Notes: generated by a model from the letters alone, not told the origin. Shown: positions 26,317 to 36,303, numbered from the stretch's first letter. The stretch: DNA of 64,000 nt from Bacteroidales bacterium (GCA_017449065.1 JAFSKF010000028.1:1-64000); one strand, 5' to 3'. Numbers and translations: made by a program.

Positions 26317-28371
26317 TTAAAGTTTGCCTAATTTGCGGAGATATTCTTCGTTCTTGCTTTTCTTCTCCTTGGCTTCCTTCGGCTTGTTGATCTTCACATC
26401 CTCGGGCTTCTGTTTCAGCAGTTCGATGGCATTCAGATCCCACTCTTCGTCGTAGGTCCATGTGACACGCAAATCCAGTTTCTTGTTCAAATAATATACG
26501 CTTTCGGGCTGTTTCCGCTCGAAGAGATTGCCCGCATCGAATTTGTCGTTCTGGTTGTCGTCGATCACCAGGCGCGCGAAATAGGAGCCAGCCGGCACAT
26601 GGATGAACTTGGCCTGGTTGCCGATCACCTTTCTCTGCTGGATGGTTTTGTCTTTGGCATCGAGCAATTGTACGAATGCCGGTCGTCCGTTCAGGCCGAC
26701 GATATTAAACAGGAGGTGCGCATAGTCGTCGATGCCTTTTTCCTTAAATTCGAGGGAAGTCCGGTTGATGGGATGCCCGTAAATATTGTGCATGGAAGCA
26801 GAGTCGGCAGTCAGCCGGTAGGTGGTGCCGGGATTGAAGTGTGGTTCGCCATACAGCACAAACCGGCGCGGATGAAGGGTGTCTGGCTCGAACTTGAATG
26901 GCATATCGATCCACAAAGTATCCAGTTTGTATTGCAAGTGAAGCTGATTCCTGTTGATGTCAGCCAATGGTGCAGAGACCTCGAACCGAGGTTTCTTGCC
27001 GATGTCGATGCTGTTCGATCCGATTTGCTTCATCGTCATGAAAACGGTTTCGATTTTGGGGATAGAATCCTCTTCCGCTTTCTTGTCCTTTTTGCCTCGC
27101 TTGCCTTTTTTCGATTTCTTGTCGTTCGCTTCGTCCTTCTTCTGCGAGTTCTTCACCACAGGCTTCAGCAGCGGGATTGTGTCGGTTCGCAGCACATCGA
27201 TGCCTGCGGTATCGGTATAAAGATAGGTCATTTCGAGCCTGAGTGTATCGGCGCTGACGAAAAGACTGTCTTTGATCCAGTAGCTGAGGGTATCGTAAGT
27301 GGGGTTCGGTTCGGCAATCAGAACGCTGTCGCCTTCCATGCGCAAGCTGTCTTGCATGAGGAATGTCAGATGAGGCAGCGAATCCATGTGAGCGGCAAAG
27401 CGGATGGATAGATGCAACGAATCCGGACGAGAGGTATCGTCCAGGTAACGGGTCAGCTTGCCCTCGTTGAAACTCAGCAGCACGAGATCGGAAGGCTGAT
27501 AGTCGATATAGCCGGAAACCCGTATGGTGTCGATCTGCCGGTTATCCTGCAAGGAATCTGTAGGAGCGCCTTCAACGACCGCTGCGTCTGTCCAAACCGT
27601 ATCGTAGCGCTGCTTGTTTTCCATCGACGGAATCACCAGAGAATCGAGGAACGCCACATTCTCCGTGGTCAGGTCGTAGCGATAATTGGTGTTGCCGTCC
27701 GTCAGCGCATACAACTTATAGGAACCCGGTGCGCATCCTAAAATCTTAAATGCCCCCAAGGCATCGGTTTTACCGGCTCGTTCGAAAGGATATTTCAGCA
27801 AGATGCTGTCGCCCAGACTTTCCATCGTCAGGCTGTCTTTCATCGTGGGCGTACCGTCGGCTTCCTTCACCCTATATATTCCCACATACGCGCCCGTAAT
27901 CGGTTCCAGGTCTTCGGCATTCAGGAGGTGTCCGCTGATTTGCATGGAATCGATGTGGTCGCCGGTCGAAAACAGCAGCGAAAGACCTTCCATCGGATTG
28001 CCCTCGTTGTTATCCTGAACTGCATCGCCCAAGTCGATGGCATAGGTGGTGTTGGGCTTCAGGGTGTCTTGCAGTTCGATGGAAACGGTTTTGGCATTGC
28101 TTAGAATGGTAGGAGATTTTTCCTGTGGAGGAGAAACCGTCATTTTTTCCGTTGCATTGTTCAGCTTGACGTTCTCGTTGAAGTGCAGGACAATGCGTTT
28201 TTTAGAGACGTTGATGCCTCCGTCCTTCGGTTCGGAAGAACGGAGCACAGGAGGGGTCTCATCGTAAAGTCCGCCACCCGGAGTTCCCATGCTTGCACAA
28301 CCCATTAAGCCTGCGGCAAATAGAGTTGTCACACTCGCAATTATGAACGGTTTTTTGCCCAAATTTGCCAT
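26317..28371 (-). CDS. Large lipoprotein with N-terminal Ig-like domain
   Basis: The 684-residue protein has a lipoprotein signal with the lipobox LMGC (Cys25). An SbsA-type Ig-like domain follows (PPVLRSSEPKDGGINVSKKR, then IVLHFNENVKL), later beta-rich repeats with YKLYALTDGNTNYRYD, and a very basic stretch KKSKKGKRGKKDKKAEED near the middle. The C-terminus is Lys-rich. The Bacteroidetes family with this layout is conserved and uncharacterised. Three in-frame ATGs exist; the one at 28371 (MANLGKKP) gives the best signal peptide. It is divergent from secDF. Confidence 0.8.
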   Translation of the reverse strand: MANLGKKPFIIASVTTLFAAGLMGCASMGTPGGGLYDETPPVLRSSEPKDGGINVSKKRIVLHFNENVKLNNATEKMTVSPPQEKSPTILSNAKTVSIELQDTLKPNTTYAIDLGDAVQDNNEGNPMEGLSLLFSTGDHIDSMQISGHLLNAEDLEPITGAYVGIYRVKEADGTPTMKDSLTMESLGDSILLKYPFERAGKTDALGAFKILGCAPGSYKLYALTDGNTNYRYDLTTENVAFLDSLVIPSMENKQRYDTVWTDAAVVEGAPTDSLQDNRQIDTIRVSGYIDYQPSDLVLLSFNEGKLTRYLDDTSRPDSLHLSIRFAAHMDSLPHLTFLMQDSLRMEGDSVLIAEPNPTYDTLSYWIKDSLFVSADTLRLEMTYLYTDTAGIDVLRTDTIPLLKPVVKNSQKKDEANDKKSKKGKRGKKDKKAEEDSIPKIETVFMTMKQIGSNSIDIGKKPRFEVSAPLADINRNQLHLQYKLDTLWIDMPFKFEPDTLHPRRFVLYGEPHFNPGTTYRLTADSASMHNIYGHPINRTSLEFKEKGIDDYAHLLFNIVGLNGRPAFVQLLDAKDKTIQQRKVIGNQAKFIHVPAGSYFARLVIDDNQNDKFDAGNLFERKQPESVYYLNKKLDLRVTWTYDEEWDLNAIELLKQKPEDVKINKPKEAKEKKSKNEEYLRKLGKL

Positions 28372-28473
28372 AAACATGGCGCAAAGATAAGCAAAATTCA
28401 GCAAATAATGCAGATTTTTGCATCGAAAAATGTTTTTTTCCGCATTTTTTATCTTTTTTATCAATTATTTTAC

Positions 28474-28481
28474 TAACTTTG
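28474..28481 (+). promoter_or_regulatory. Putative -7 element of secDF
   Basis: TAACTTTG fits TAnnTTTG exactly, 53 bp before the secDF ATG. The AT-rich 163-bp divergent gap probably also carries the promoter of the Ig-like lipoprotein gene on the other strand. Confidence 0.55.
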
Positions 28482-28534
28482 CGGCTTGAATACGCAAATA
28501 AATTAAATATATAATAATTAAAAATCAACAACAA

Positions 28535-31510
28535 ATGCAAAACAAAGGATTTGTAACTGTGTCCGGCATACTGCTCGCGCTGGTTTGTTGTTATCACATT
28601 TCTTACTCATTTGCAGTAAGAAGTGTTGAGAACGAGGCCAAAGCGCTGGCTGCGTCGGACAATGAGCATTCAGAGAAGTATTACCTTGATTCCATTACTG
28701 AGAATTGGACCTACCTCGGTAATACTTACAAGCAGGCCCAGGAGAAGCAGATCGGATTGGGTCTGGATCTGAAGGGCGGTATGAACGTGATTCTCGAGAT
28801 TTCAGTGGCTGACGTATTGAAGTCGTTGGCTGCAGAAAATTCCGATGATCCTACTTTCGTCGAGGCTTTGGCCAAAACCCAGTCGTCGCAGGCTGCCAGT
28901 GGTGACGAGTTCCTGGATGCTTTCGCCGCTAATTTCCGCGAGATCAATCCAAATGCCCGTCTGGCTAAGGTGTTCAGCACCTATCAGCTGAAGGACAAAG
29001 TGAAGAAAGACACTCCTGATTCGGAAGTTCTGTCGGTTATCAAGAAGGAAATGCAGTCGGCTTTGGCCAACTCTTTCAATGTGCTTCGTAACCGTATCGA
29101 CCGTTTCGGCGTTGTGGCTCCTAACATTCAGCAGTTGGAGCAGGCCGGTCGTATCTTGGTCGAGCTTCCTGGCGTGAAGGAACCTGAACGTGTTAAGAAA
29201 CTGTTGCAGGGTTCTGCCAATTTGGAGTTCTGGGAGACTTATGCTGCCGATGAGGTAGTTAATTATCTGGCGGATGCCAATGCCCGTTTGGCTGCTGAGG
29301 CTGAGAAGGCTACTGAAGAAACCGCTGAGGTTGCTGCAGAAGCAACTGAAACCGCTACTGACGAGACTTCTGCTGACGCTGTTCTCGATGCCGCTTTGGC
29401 CGCAGCCGACACGCTGCAGCAGGATGCAGAGCGTGGTCCGTTGTTCAGCAAGTTGCAGGTTTATGCCGGTTTCGGCGGTGTGGCTTTTGCCAATGCTTCC
29501 GATACTGCTGCCGTTATGCAGATGTTGAATGCACAGGCTGCCCGTTTCCCACGTCGTCTGGCTTGGGCTTGGGATGTGAAAGGCTTCGATCCTCAGGGTG
29601 GCAAGCGCGACAACTACTTTGTGCTGTATGCATTGAAGGGTAAGGGTAACGACAATACCACTCCAAGTCTTTCCGATGCTACTGTCGGCGGTGACATCAT
29701 CGTTGATGCCAACCACGAGTATCAGCAGTTGAGCGGCCAGTATGAGGTGAATATGACCATGACTCCTGAGGCTTCTGCCGAGTGGTCGAAGATTACAGGC
29801 GCCAACATCGGCAAGTGTGTAGCCGTTGTGCTCGACGGTTTGGTATATTCCGCTCCACGCGTAAATACCCAGATCGATGGCGGTCGTTCGAACATCACCG
29901 GTAACTTCTCGTTGGAAGAGGCAACTGACCTTGCCAACGTGCTCAATTCCGGTAAGATGGCAGCTGCCGTTAATATCGTAAGTGAGGACGTAGTAGGTCC
30001 TTCGTTGGGTCAGGAGGCTATTGAGGCAAGTGTTATTTCGTTCATTATCGCCTTGGTGCTCTTGTTCATCTACATGATTTGCTTCTATGGTTTCAAGGCT
30101 GGTTTGGTAGCCGATATCTGCCTCCTTATCAATGCCTTCTTCACCATTGGTATTCTTTCTTCATTCCACGCTGTGCTCACCCTTTCGGGTATTGCCGGTA
30201 TCGTTTTGGCTATGGGTATTGCTGTGGATGCTAACGTGCTTATCTACGAGCGTGCTAAGGAAGAGTTGGCTTCCGGAAAGGCTTTGTCGGGTGCTGTTTC
30301 TGCAGCCTACAGCAATGCTTTCTCAGCTATCTTCGATGCTAACTTGACGTCATTGCTCACCGGTATCATCCTCTATTTGTTCGGAACCGGTCCTATTCAG
30401 GGCTTTGCGTTCACCTTTATGTGGGGTATCGTAACATCGTTCATTTCTGCCGTATTCTTCAGCCGCATCTTTATCGAGAGCACCGTGAAGGGTTGGTTCA
30501 AGAACGTGAACTTCACAGGTGTTGCTTCCGGTTTGCTCAAGCCGACTCACTTCGATTTCGTGAAGGCAGGTAAGACCAGCCAGTTCGTATATGCAGCTAT
30601 CGCAGTAATCTGCATTGTTCTGCTTATCTATCCTGGTATGGAAAAAGGTATCGACTTCACCGGTGGTCGTAACTTCGTGGTTTCGTTCAACGATGTTCCT
30701 TCGGTTGTGACAGGCGATATCCAGACCGCTCTGGAGAACAACACTTCTTTGAATGGCGCTTCTATTAAGGTGATTACCATTTCGAACGAGAATCAGGTTC
30801 GTGTTACCACAAACTTCGACTTGAATGCTGCCGACGACGAGCAGGCTACATTGACCGTTAAGAAGGCTATCTACGAGGCAGGCAAGTCGCTGGGTTACGT
30901 GAAGGAAGGTCAGGATTTCGATAGCTTCAACAATGAGGAGTATATTCCTTCTTCACAGAAGGTAGGTCCTTCTATCGCTGAGGATATCACCCGTGGAGCC
31001 ATCATCGCAATCTTGGTAGCCTTGGTTGTTATCGCTCTCTACATCCTCATCCGTTTCCGCAACATCGCCTTCTCGTTGGGCGCTTTGGTTGGTTTGGCTG
31101 CTAACGTGCTGGTTATCCTCGGCGTTTACTCTTGCTTCTGGGTATTCATGCCGTTCTCTATGGAAATCGACCAGGCATTCATCGCCGCTATTCTGACGGT
31201 TATCGGTTACTCAATCAACGATATCGTGGTTGTCTTCGACCGTATCCGTGAGGTTCGCACTTTGTATCCTACCAAGCCATTGGCTGATACGATCAATGAG
31301 GCTTTGAACGTAACAATGCCACGTACATTGAATACGTCCATCTCTACCCTCTTGGTTTTGGTGGTTATCTTCTTCTTCGGTGGTGCTTCTATCCGCAGCT
31401 TCATCTTTGCGATGTTGCTGGGTGTAGTTGTTGACCCGTTGACCACCATCTTCCTTGCTGTTCCTTCGGCTTACGCTTTCATGAATAAGAAGGCGGCTAA
31501 GAAGGCATAA
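28535..31510 (+). CDS. secDF: Fused SecDF protein translocase subunit
   Basis: The 991-residue protein joins SecD (about 1-630) and SecF (about 680-991), as is usual in Bacteroidetes. It shows GLDLKGGMNVILEI at the SecD start, a periplasmic P1 domain with an Ala/Glu/Thr-rich insertion (EAEKATEETAEVAAEA), the membrane motif GIAVDANVLIYERAKEEL near residue 565, then the SecF head KGIDFTGGRNFVV and IGYSINDIVVVFDRIRE near 891. It uses the proton gradient to pull proteins across the inner membrane after SecYEG. The gene stands alone between a divergent promoter region and a strong terminator. Confidence 0.97.
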   Translation: MQNKGFVTVSGILLALVCCYHISYSFAVRSVENEAKALAASDNEHSEKYYLDSITENWTYLGNTYKQAQEKQIGLGLDLKGGMNVILEISVADVLKSLAAENSDDPTFVEALAKTQSSQAASGDEFLDAFAANFREINPNARLAKVFSTYQLKDKVKKDTPDSEVLSVIKKEMQSALANSFNVLRNRIDRFGVVAPNIQQLEQAGRILVELPGVKEPERVKKLLQGSANLEFWETYAADEVVNYLADANARLAAEAEKATEETAEVAAEATETATDETSADAVLDAALAAADTLQQDAERGPLFSKLQVYAGFGGVAFANASDTAAVMQMLNAQAARFPRRLAWAWDVKGFDPQGGKRDNYFVLYALKGKGNDNTTPSLSDATVGGDIIVDANHEYQQLSGQYEVNMTMTPEASAEWSKITGANIGKCVAVVLDGLVYSAPRVNTQIDGGRSNITGNFSLEEATDLANVLNSGKMAAAVNIVSEDVVGPSLGQEAIEASVISFIIALVLLFIYMICFYGFKAGLVADICLLINAFFTIGILSSFHAVLTLSGIAGIVLAMGIAVDANVLIYERAKEELASGKALSGAVSAAYSNAFSAIFDANLTSLLTGIILYLFGTGPIQGFAFTFMWGIVTSFISAVFFSRIFIESTVKGWFKNVNFTGVASGLLKPTHFDFVKAGKTSQFVYAAIAVICIVLLIYPGMEKGIDFTGGRNFVVSFNDVPSVVTGDIQTALENNTSLNGASIKVITISNENQVRVTTNFDLNAADDEQATLTVKKAIYEAGKSLGYVKEGQDFDSFNNEEYIPSSQKVGPSIAEDITRGAIIAILVALVVIALYILIRFRNIAFSLGALVGLAANVLVILGVYSCFWVFMPFSMEIDQAFIAAILTVIGYSINDIVVVFDRIREVRTLYPTKPLADTINEALNVTMPRTLNTSISTLLVLVVIFFFGGASIRSFIFAMLLGVVVDPLTTIFLAVPSAYAFMNKKAAKKA

Positions 31511-31543
31511 AGTGAAGTACTGCCCGTATGGGTTATCAATAAG

Positions 31544-31590
31544 TGAAGGGCAGTCCCAAGGTTTATCGGACTGCCCTTCATTTTTTTCTT
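31544..31590 (+). terminator. Rho-independent terminator of secDF
   Basis: TGAAGGGCAGTCC (31544-31556) pairs perfectly with GGACTGCCCTTCA (31568-31580), followed by a run of seven T. It lies 34 bp after the secDF stop. Confidence 0.9.
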
Positions 31591-31605
31591 GCAGGGGGGA
31601 ATTTT

Positions 31606-31671
31606 TGTTCCCTCGTTGGAGAAAAATATTTCTCTCGTTGGGGCGCAAATTTTTCTCAGTTAGAGCGTAAT
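31606..31671. repeat. Three 22-bp-period diverged repeats before dapF
   Basis: Units at 31606-31627, 31628-31649 and 31650-31671 share the layout TTTCTC, then CGTTGG or AGTTAG, then GCGYAA. They keep an exact 22-bp period but have diverged at several sites. The same pattern occurs at 45690-45755. No spacers or cas genes are present, so this is not CRISPR. Confidence 0.55.
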
Positions 31672-31706
31672 TTTTTTGAAGTATAATAGTAAATTCGGGA
31701 TTGGTT

Positions 31707-32588
31707 ATGACCATTAGATTTACGAAGATGCACGGCTGCGGAAACGACTATGTCTATGTGAACGGATTGGAGCAGTCGATAGCAGAACCGGAACGTTTGT
31801 CGCAGTTTGTAAGCGATCGTCATTTTGGCGTCGGTTCGGACGGGTTGGTATTGATTCTGCCTTCCGAAACCTGCGACTTCCGGATGCGGATGTTTAATGC
31901 CGACGGATCGGAAGCGCAGATGTGCGGAAATGCTTCGCGTTGCGTGGCAAAGTATTGTTATGACCACCATCTGACTTCCAAGAAGGAATTTACGCTCGAA
32001 ACATTGGCGGGCGTCAAGGTGCTCAAAGTTTTTACTTTCGGAGATCTGCATCTGGCCGTACGGGGCACAGCAGCTGCCGATAAAGTGGCAAAGGTGACGG
32101 TCGATATGGGAGAGCCGGTTTTGCGGCCTGCAGATATTCCTGTCAAGTGTAATAATACTGATTGCTGCGTGAACGAACCGATTGAAGTAGGGGGAAAAGA
32201 GTGGCGAATGACTTGCGTTTCGATGGGCAACCCGCACGCTGTATATTTTGTGGAAGATGAGGAATCGTTGGAGCTGGAGAAAATAGGTCCTTCGTTCGAG
32301 AATCATCCGGCCTTTCCGGAGCGTGTCAATTCGGAGTTCGTACACATTATAAATAGTACGCATGCGCGTATGCGCGTGTGGGAGCGAGGTTCGGGTGAGA
32401 CTTGGGCCTGCGGAACGGGTTCGTGTGCTACGTTGGTGGCGTGCGTGCTGAATGGCCTGACCGATCGCAGCATTGCATTGGATCTGAATGGCGGCACCCT
32501 CGACCTCACTTGGGACGAAAAAACGAATCATGTTTTCATGACCGGACCTGCCACCGAAGTTTTCACCGGAGTTTTGGAATGGGAGTAG
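31707..32588 (+). CDS. dapF: Diaminopimelate epimerase
   Basis: The 293-residue enzyme converts LL- to meso-diaminopimelate for lysine and peptidoglycan. Both catalytic cysteines are visible: C73 in QMCGNASRCV and C235 in WACGTGSCATL. The N-terminus MTIRFTKMHGCGNDYVYVNG is typical. The ATG at 31707 is preferred over a TTG two codons earlier. A lysine pair is formed with dapL downstream, separated by a 9-bp tandem repeat. Confidence 0.95.
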   Translation: MTIRFTKMHGCGNDYVYVNGLEQSIAEPERLSQFVSDRHFGVGSDGLVLILPSETCDFRMRMFNADGSEAQMCGNASRCVAKYCYDHHLTSKKEFTLETLAGVKVLKVFTFGDLHLAVRGTAAADKVAKVTVDMGEPVLRPADIPVKCNNTDCCVNEPIEVGGKEWRMTCVSMGNPHAVYFVEDEESLELEKIGPSFENHPAFPERVNSEFVHIINSTHARMRVWERGSGETWACGTGSCATLVACVLNGLTDRSIALDLNGGTLDLTWDEKTNHVFMTGPATEVFTGVLEWE

Positions 32589-32590
32589 AA

Positions 32591-32680
32591 GAATTCTCAG
32601 ATTATTCGGATTACTCAGATTACTCAGAATAGTCAGAATACTCGGAATAGTCAGAATACTCGGAGTACTCAGATTACTCA
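32591..32680. repeat. Ten 9-bp tandem repeats between dapF and dapL
   Basis: Ten contiguous units of the pattern GANTANTCR begin three bases after the dapF stop (first unit GAATTCTCA, then GATTATTCG, GATTACTCA twice, alternating GAATAGTCA and GAATACTCG, GAGTACTCA, GATTACTCA). The array ends 13 bp before the dapL ATG. It fills almost the whole intergenic space, so copy-number change would alter the dapL leader. Confidence 0.9.
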
Positions 32681-32693
32681 GAAAATAATTACT

Positions 32694-33917
32694 ATGGCAT
32701 ACGTTAACACCAATTTTACCAAAGTAAGCGAGTCGTATTTATTTGTGGAAGTTGCTCGCCGAATCAAGGCTTATCAGGAAAAGCATCCTGAGGCAAAGAT
32801 TATCAAGATGGGTATAGGAGATGTTACCCGTCCTATTGTGCCTGCTGTCATCGAGGCATTACATAAGGCCGTCGATGAGATGGGAACGGCTGCAGGTTTT
32901 CGCGGCTATGGCCCGGAGCAGGGTTATGCGTTTTTGCGCGATAAGATTCGTGACTTCGACTTCAAGAGTCGGGGAATCGACATCGAATCCGACGAGATTT
33001 TCGTTAGCGACGGCGCCAAGAGCGATTGCGGCAACATCGGCGATATCTTGGGCACGCAGAATATTATTGCGGTGACCGATCCCGTCTATCCGGTTTATGT
33101 CGATACGAATGTGATGGCGGGGCGTGCAGGCGATTTCGATGGTATCAAGTACAGTCAGATTTACTATATGCCGGTAACGCAGGCAAACGGCTTCGTTCCT
33201 GCTTTGCCCGATCGGCACGTTGATATTATCTACTTGTGCTTCCCGAACAATCCGACGGGCACCACCCTCACCACCAGTCAGCTGAAGGTCTGGGTCGATT
33301 ACGCCTTGCGGGAGAAGAGTATCATTCTTTTCGATGCGGCTTACGAGGCCTTTATAACCGACGACGATGTTCCTCATAGCATTTTTGAAATTGAGGGCGC
33401 TCGTCAATGTGCCATCGAGTTCCGCTCATTCTCGAAAACCGCCGGCTTTACGGGGTTGCGTTGCGGCTATACGGTGGTGCCTAAAGAGCTGGTCGCCTAT
33501 ACCGAAGACGGCAAGCCTGTTGCTTTGAACAAGCTCTGGAACCGTCGGCAAAGCACAAAGTTCAACGGTACGGCCTATATCGTGCAGCGAGCAGCAGAAG
33601 CCGTTTACAGCACGGAAGGACGTAAGCAGATTATGGAAAATATCGCCTATTATCGGGAGAATGCCCGGCTGATGAAGGAAACCTTCGAATCGATCGGTAT
33701 GCCTGCCTTTGGTGGCAAAAATTCCCCTTATGTCTGGATTAAGACGCCTCTCGACAGCTGGACTTTCTTCGACCGCTTGCTCGACGAGTGTCATGTGGTG
33801 GGTACACCAGGTGTCGGTTTCGGCCCCAGCGGCGAATCGTATTTCCGCCTGACAGCCTTTGCGACTCACGAGGCTACGCGCGAGGCGATGGAAAGAATAA
33901 AGCAGTGGAAACTCTGA
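32694..33917 (+). CDS. dapL: LL-diaminopimelate aminotransferase
   Basis: The 407-residue PLP enzyme makes LL-diaminopimelate directly from tetrahydrodipicolinate, bypassing the dapD/C/E steps. It shows [44 protein letters not shown] and the PLP lysine in [15 protein letters not shown] near residue 247. These are the DapL rather than generic aminotransferase signatures. It follows dapF, giving two consecutive steps of the pathway. Confidence 0.95.
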   Translation: MAYVNTNFTKVSESYLFVEVARRIKAYQEKHPEAKIIKMGIGDVTRPIVPAVIEALHKAVDEMGTAAGFRGYGPEQGYAFLRDKIRDFDFKSRGIDIESDEIFVSDGAKSDCGNIGDILGTQNIIAVTDPVYPVYVDTNVMAGRAGDFDGIKYSQIYYMPVTQANGFVPALPDRHVDIIYLCFPNNPTGTTLTTSQLKVWVDYALREKSIILFDAAYEAFITDDDVPHSIFEIEGARQCAIEFRSFSKTAGFTGLRCGYTVVPKELVAYTEDGKPVALNKLWNRRQSTKFNGTAYIVQRAAEAVYSTEGRKQIMENIAYYRENARLMKETFESIGMPAFGGKNSPYVWIKTPLDSWTFFDRLLDECHVVGTPGVGFGPSGESYFRLTAFATHEATREAMERIKQWKL

Positions 33918-33935
33918 GGAGGTTCCGCTGCTTTG
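33899..33935 (+). terminator. Hairpin overlapping the dapL stop
   Basis: AAAGCAGTGGAAAC-type sequence from 33899 pairs with GTTCCGCTGCTTT (33923-33935) with one imperfect position, spanning the stop codon at 33915-33917. It probably acts in termination of dapL. Confidence 0.5.
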
Positions 33936-33977
33936 TAGGTTGATGGGGTTAATGGGTTTAATGGGGAGAATGGGGTA

Positions 33978-34019
33978 AAAGAATGAGGAATCCCAGATTC
34001 CTGGGATTCCTCATTCTTT
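33978..34019. terminator. Perfect 19-bp palindromic terminator between dapL and argF'
   Basis: The arm at 33978-33996 (AAAGAATGAGGAATCCCAG) pairs without mismatch with 34001-34019 around a 4-base loop ATTC. A-rich and T-rich ends make it work in both directions. It overlaps the last codons of the minus-strand argF' gene, whose stop is at 34018-34020. Confidence 0.85.
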
Positions 34020-35001
34020 AATCTAAGTCTTCCAGCATTCTCTTAATGACCGTTTCTGCCGAAATCTCGCGGTTGGCGGCTTCGGGGATCACCAGGCTGC
34101 GAGGACCTTCAATCACATCGTCGGTAACAATCATGTTACGTCGTACCGGCAGGCAATGCATGAAGTGTGCATAGTTGGTGACAGCCATCTGGCGGGCGCC
34201 AATGGTCCAACTGCGCCAGTCTTCGTTAAACTGACCCGGGAAATCCTTCTCCAGATTCTTGCCATAGAACTCATCCTGAAAAGCACTCCAGTTTTTGCCA
34301 TAAACGAAATCGGCACCTTCGAAAGCCTTCATCTGATCGTATTCGATGGTAGCACCTGCCGTGAATCGTGGATCCAGTTCATAGCCGTGAGGATGGGTGA
34401 TAACTACTTCGTAGCCAGCAGCCACAGCAAACTGTGCGAACGAATTGGGCACAGCCTGAGGCAGACGACCTGGATGGGGAGCCCAGCTCATCACGACTTT
34501 CGGACGCTTCACTTCCTTATGTTCCTCGATGGTGATGATGTCGGCAAACGCTTGCAGCGGGTGGCCTGTAGCACATTCCATCGAGAAGACCGGCTTCCCG
34601 GAATATTTGATGAACTGCGACAGAATCTTCTCCTCGTAATCATCTTTCTTCGATTCGAAGCGTGCGAAACTGCGGACGCCAATGATGTCGGCGTAGCAGC
34701 CCATAACCGGGATGGCTTCCAACAGGTGTTCGGCCTTATCGCCATCCATAACGACGCCCCGTTCCGTTTCCAGTTTCCAGGCGCCGGCGTTCACATCAAG
34801 CACGATGGTGTTCATGCCCAAGTTCTGTGCGGCTTTCTGGGTCGAAAGACGGGTACGTAGGGAATTGTTGAAGAAAATCAACAGCGCGGTCTTGTTCTTG
34901 CCCAGATGCTGATAGTCGTATCTGTGCTTTTTGACCTCTAATGCTTCAGTAAGAGCGGCCTGAAGATCCCCCAGGTCGCTCACATTGGTGTAATATCTCA
35001 T
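34018..35001 (-). CDS. argF': N-acylornithine (N-succinylornithine-type) carbamoyltransferase
   Basis: The 327-residue transcarbamylase uses carbamoyl phosphate (FFNNSLRTRLST, the STRTR-like loop; HCLPVRRN near the end). It is not a classical ornithine enzyme but closely resembles the Bacteroides fragilis ArgF' type, which acts on N-succinylornithine. From memory of that enzyme, residue 90 is Pro for succinyl specificity and the matching Xanthomonas residue is Glu for acetyl. Here it is Ala (MDGDKAEHLL). Small residues at this site were reported to favour the succinyl substrate, so succinylornithine is the inferred substrate. It stands 3 kb from the arg operon, on the other strand. Confidence 0.88.
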   Translation of the reverse strand: MRYYTNVSDLGDLQAALTEALEVKKHRYDYQHLGKNKTALLIFFNNSLRTRLSTQKAAQNLGMNTIVLDVNAGAWKLETERGVVMDGDKAEHLLEAIPVMGCYADIIGVRSFARFESKKDDYEEKILSQFIKYSGKPVFSMECATGHPLQAFADIITIEEHKEVKRPKVVMSWAPHPGRLPQAVPNSFAQFAVAAGYEVVITHPHGYELDPRFTAGATIEYDQMKAFEGADFVYGKNWSAFQDEFYGKNLEKDFPGQFNEDWRSWTIGARQMAVTNYAHFMHCLPVRRNMIVTDDVIEGPRSLVIPEAANREISAETVIKRMLEDLD

Positions 35002-35012
35002 CTAATAAAAGA

Positions 35013-36269
35013 TTATTCTGTAAACTTCTTAACGATGATAGAACCATTGTGGCCACCGAAACCGAAGGTATTCGAAAGGGCAGCACGTACGGTTCGTTTC
35101 TGTGCCTTGTTGAAGGTGAAGTTCAGGTTATAGTCGATGTTCTCGTCCTTGTCGTCCTCATCGTGATTGATGGTAGGAGGAACGATATCTTCCACAACCG
35201 ACTTCACGCAGATCAGCGCTTCAACAGCACCTGCGGCACCCAGCAAATGTCCGGTCATCGACTTGGTTGAAGAAATATTGAGCTTGTAAGCCCAATCGCC
35301 AAACACTTCCTTGATAGCTTTAGCTTCCGACAGGTCGCCTACTGGCGTAGATGTGCCGTGTACGTTAATATAGTCGATATCCTCAGGCTTCATGTTAGCA
35401 TCCTCCAAAGCGGCGTTCATCACCAGCTTGGCGCCCAAGCCTTCCGGATGGGTAGCGGTCAGGTGATAAGCATCGGCCGACATACCGCCACCAACGACCT
35501 CAGCGTAGATCTTGGCACCGCGAGCCTTAGCATGCTCCAGTTCCTCCAGAATCAGACAGCCGGAACCTTCGCCCAAAACAAAACCGTCGCGGCTGCCCGA
35601 GAACGGACGGCTGGCGCGTTCCGGTTCGTCGTTGCGGGTCGAAAGCGCCTTCATGGCGTTGAATCCGCCGATACCGGCTTCGCAAACGGCGGCTTCCGCA
35701 CCACCGGCAACAATGATGTTTGCCTTACCCAGACGAAGCAGGTTGAAGGCGTCGATCATGCCGTGAGTCGAAGAAGCGCAGGCACTTACCGTACCGTAGT
35801 TAGGACCATGGAAACCATAGTGGATACTAATCTGACCTGCCGAAATATCGGCAATCATCTTCGGGATGAAGAACGGGTTGAACTTCGGACCGACCTCAGG
35901 GTCGTAACCAGCGCATTCCTCCTGGAAAGTCTTGATACCGCCGATACCCGAACTGTAAATAACACCGATGCGGTTCTTATCCTCATTCTCGAGGTTAAGT
36001 CCGCTGTCCTGAATAGCTTCCGCAACCGCTGCGAAAGCCAACTGGCAATAGCGATCCACTTTGCGCACTTCCTTTTTGTCGAAGTAGTTGAGAGGATCGA
36101 AACCCTTTACCTCACCGGCAAACTGGGTTTTGAATTTAGAAGCGTCGAACAAGGTGATGGGGCCGCATCCGCTCTTGCCTTCCAGCAGAGCCTTCCAGGT
36201 CTCGTCAACATTCAGACCCAGAGGAGTGATGGCGCCAAGTCCCGTTACAACAACTCTCTTTAATTCCAT
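35013..36269 (-). CDS. fabF: Beta-ketoacyl-ACP synthase II
   Basis: The 418-residue condensing enzyme elongates fatty acyl-ACP. The catalytic triad is visible: C164 (VSACASSTHG), H304 (INVHGTSTP) and H341 (KSMTGHLLGAAG), with a GFGGHNGSI tail. Length and motifs are standard. It follows acpP on the same strand with a 100-bp gap holding a strong inverted repeat. Confidence 0.97.
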   Translation of the reverse strand: MELKRVVVTGLGAITPLGLNVDETWKALLEGKSGCGPITLFDASKFKTQFAGEVKGFDPLNYFDKKEVRKVDRYCQLAFAAVAEAIQDSGLNLENEDKNRIGVIYSSGIGGIKTFQEECAGYDPEVGPKFNPFFIPKMIADISAGQISIHYGFHGPNYGTVSACASSTHGMIDAFNLLRLGKANIIVAGGAEAAVCEAGIGGFNAMKALSTRNDEPERASRPFSGSRDGFVLGEGSGCLILEELEHAKARGAKIYAEVVGGGMSADAYHLTATHPEGLGAKLVMNAALEDANMKPEDIDYINVHGTSTPVGDLSEAKAIKEVFGDWAYKLNISSTKSMTGHLLGAAGAVEALICVKSVVEDIVPPTINHDEDDKDENIDYNLNFTFNKAQKRTVRAALSNTFGFGGHNGSIIVKKFTE

Positions 36270-36303
36270 ATCTTTATTTCAAATAAATGGTCAATAACTA
36301 AAA

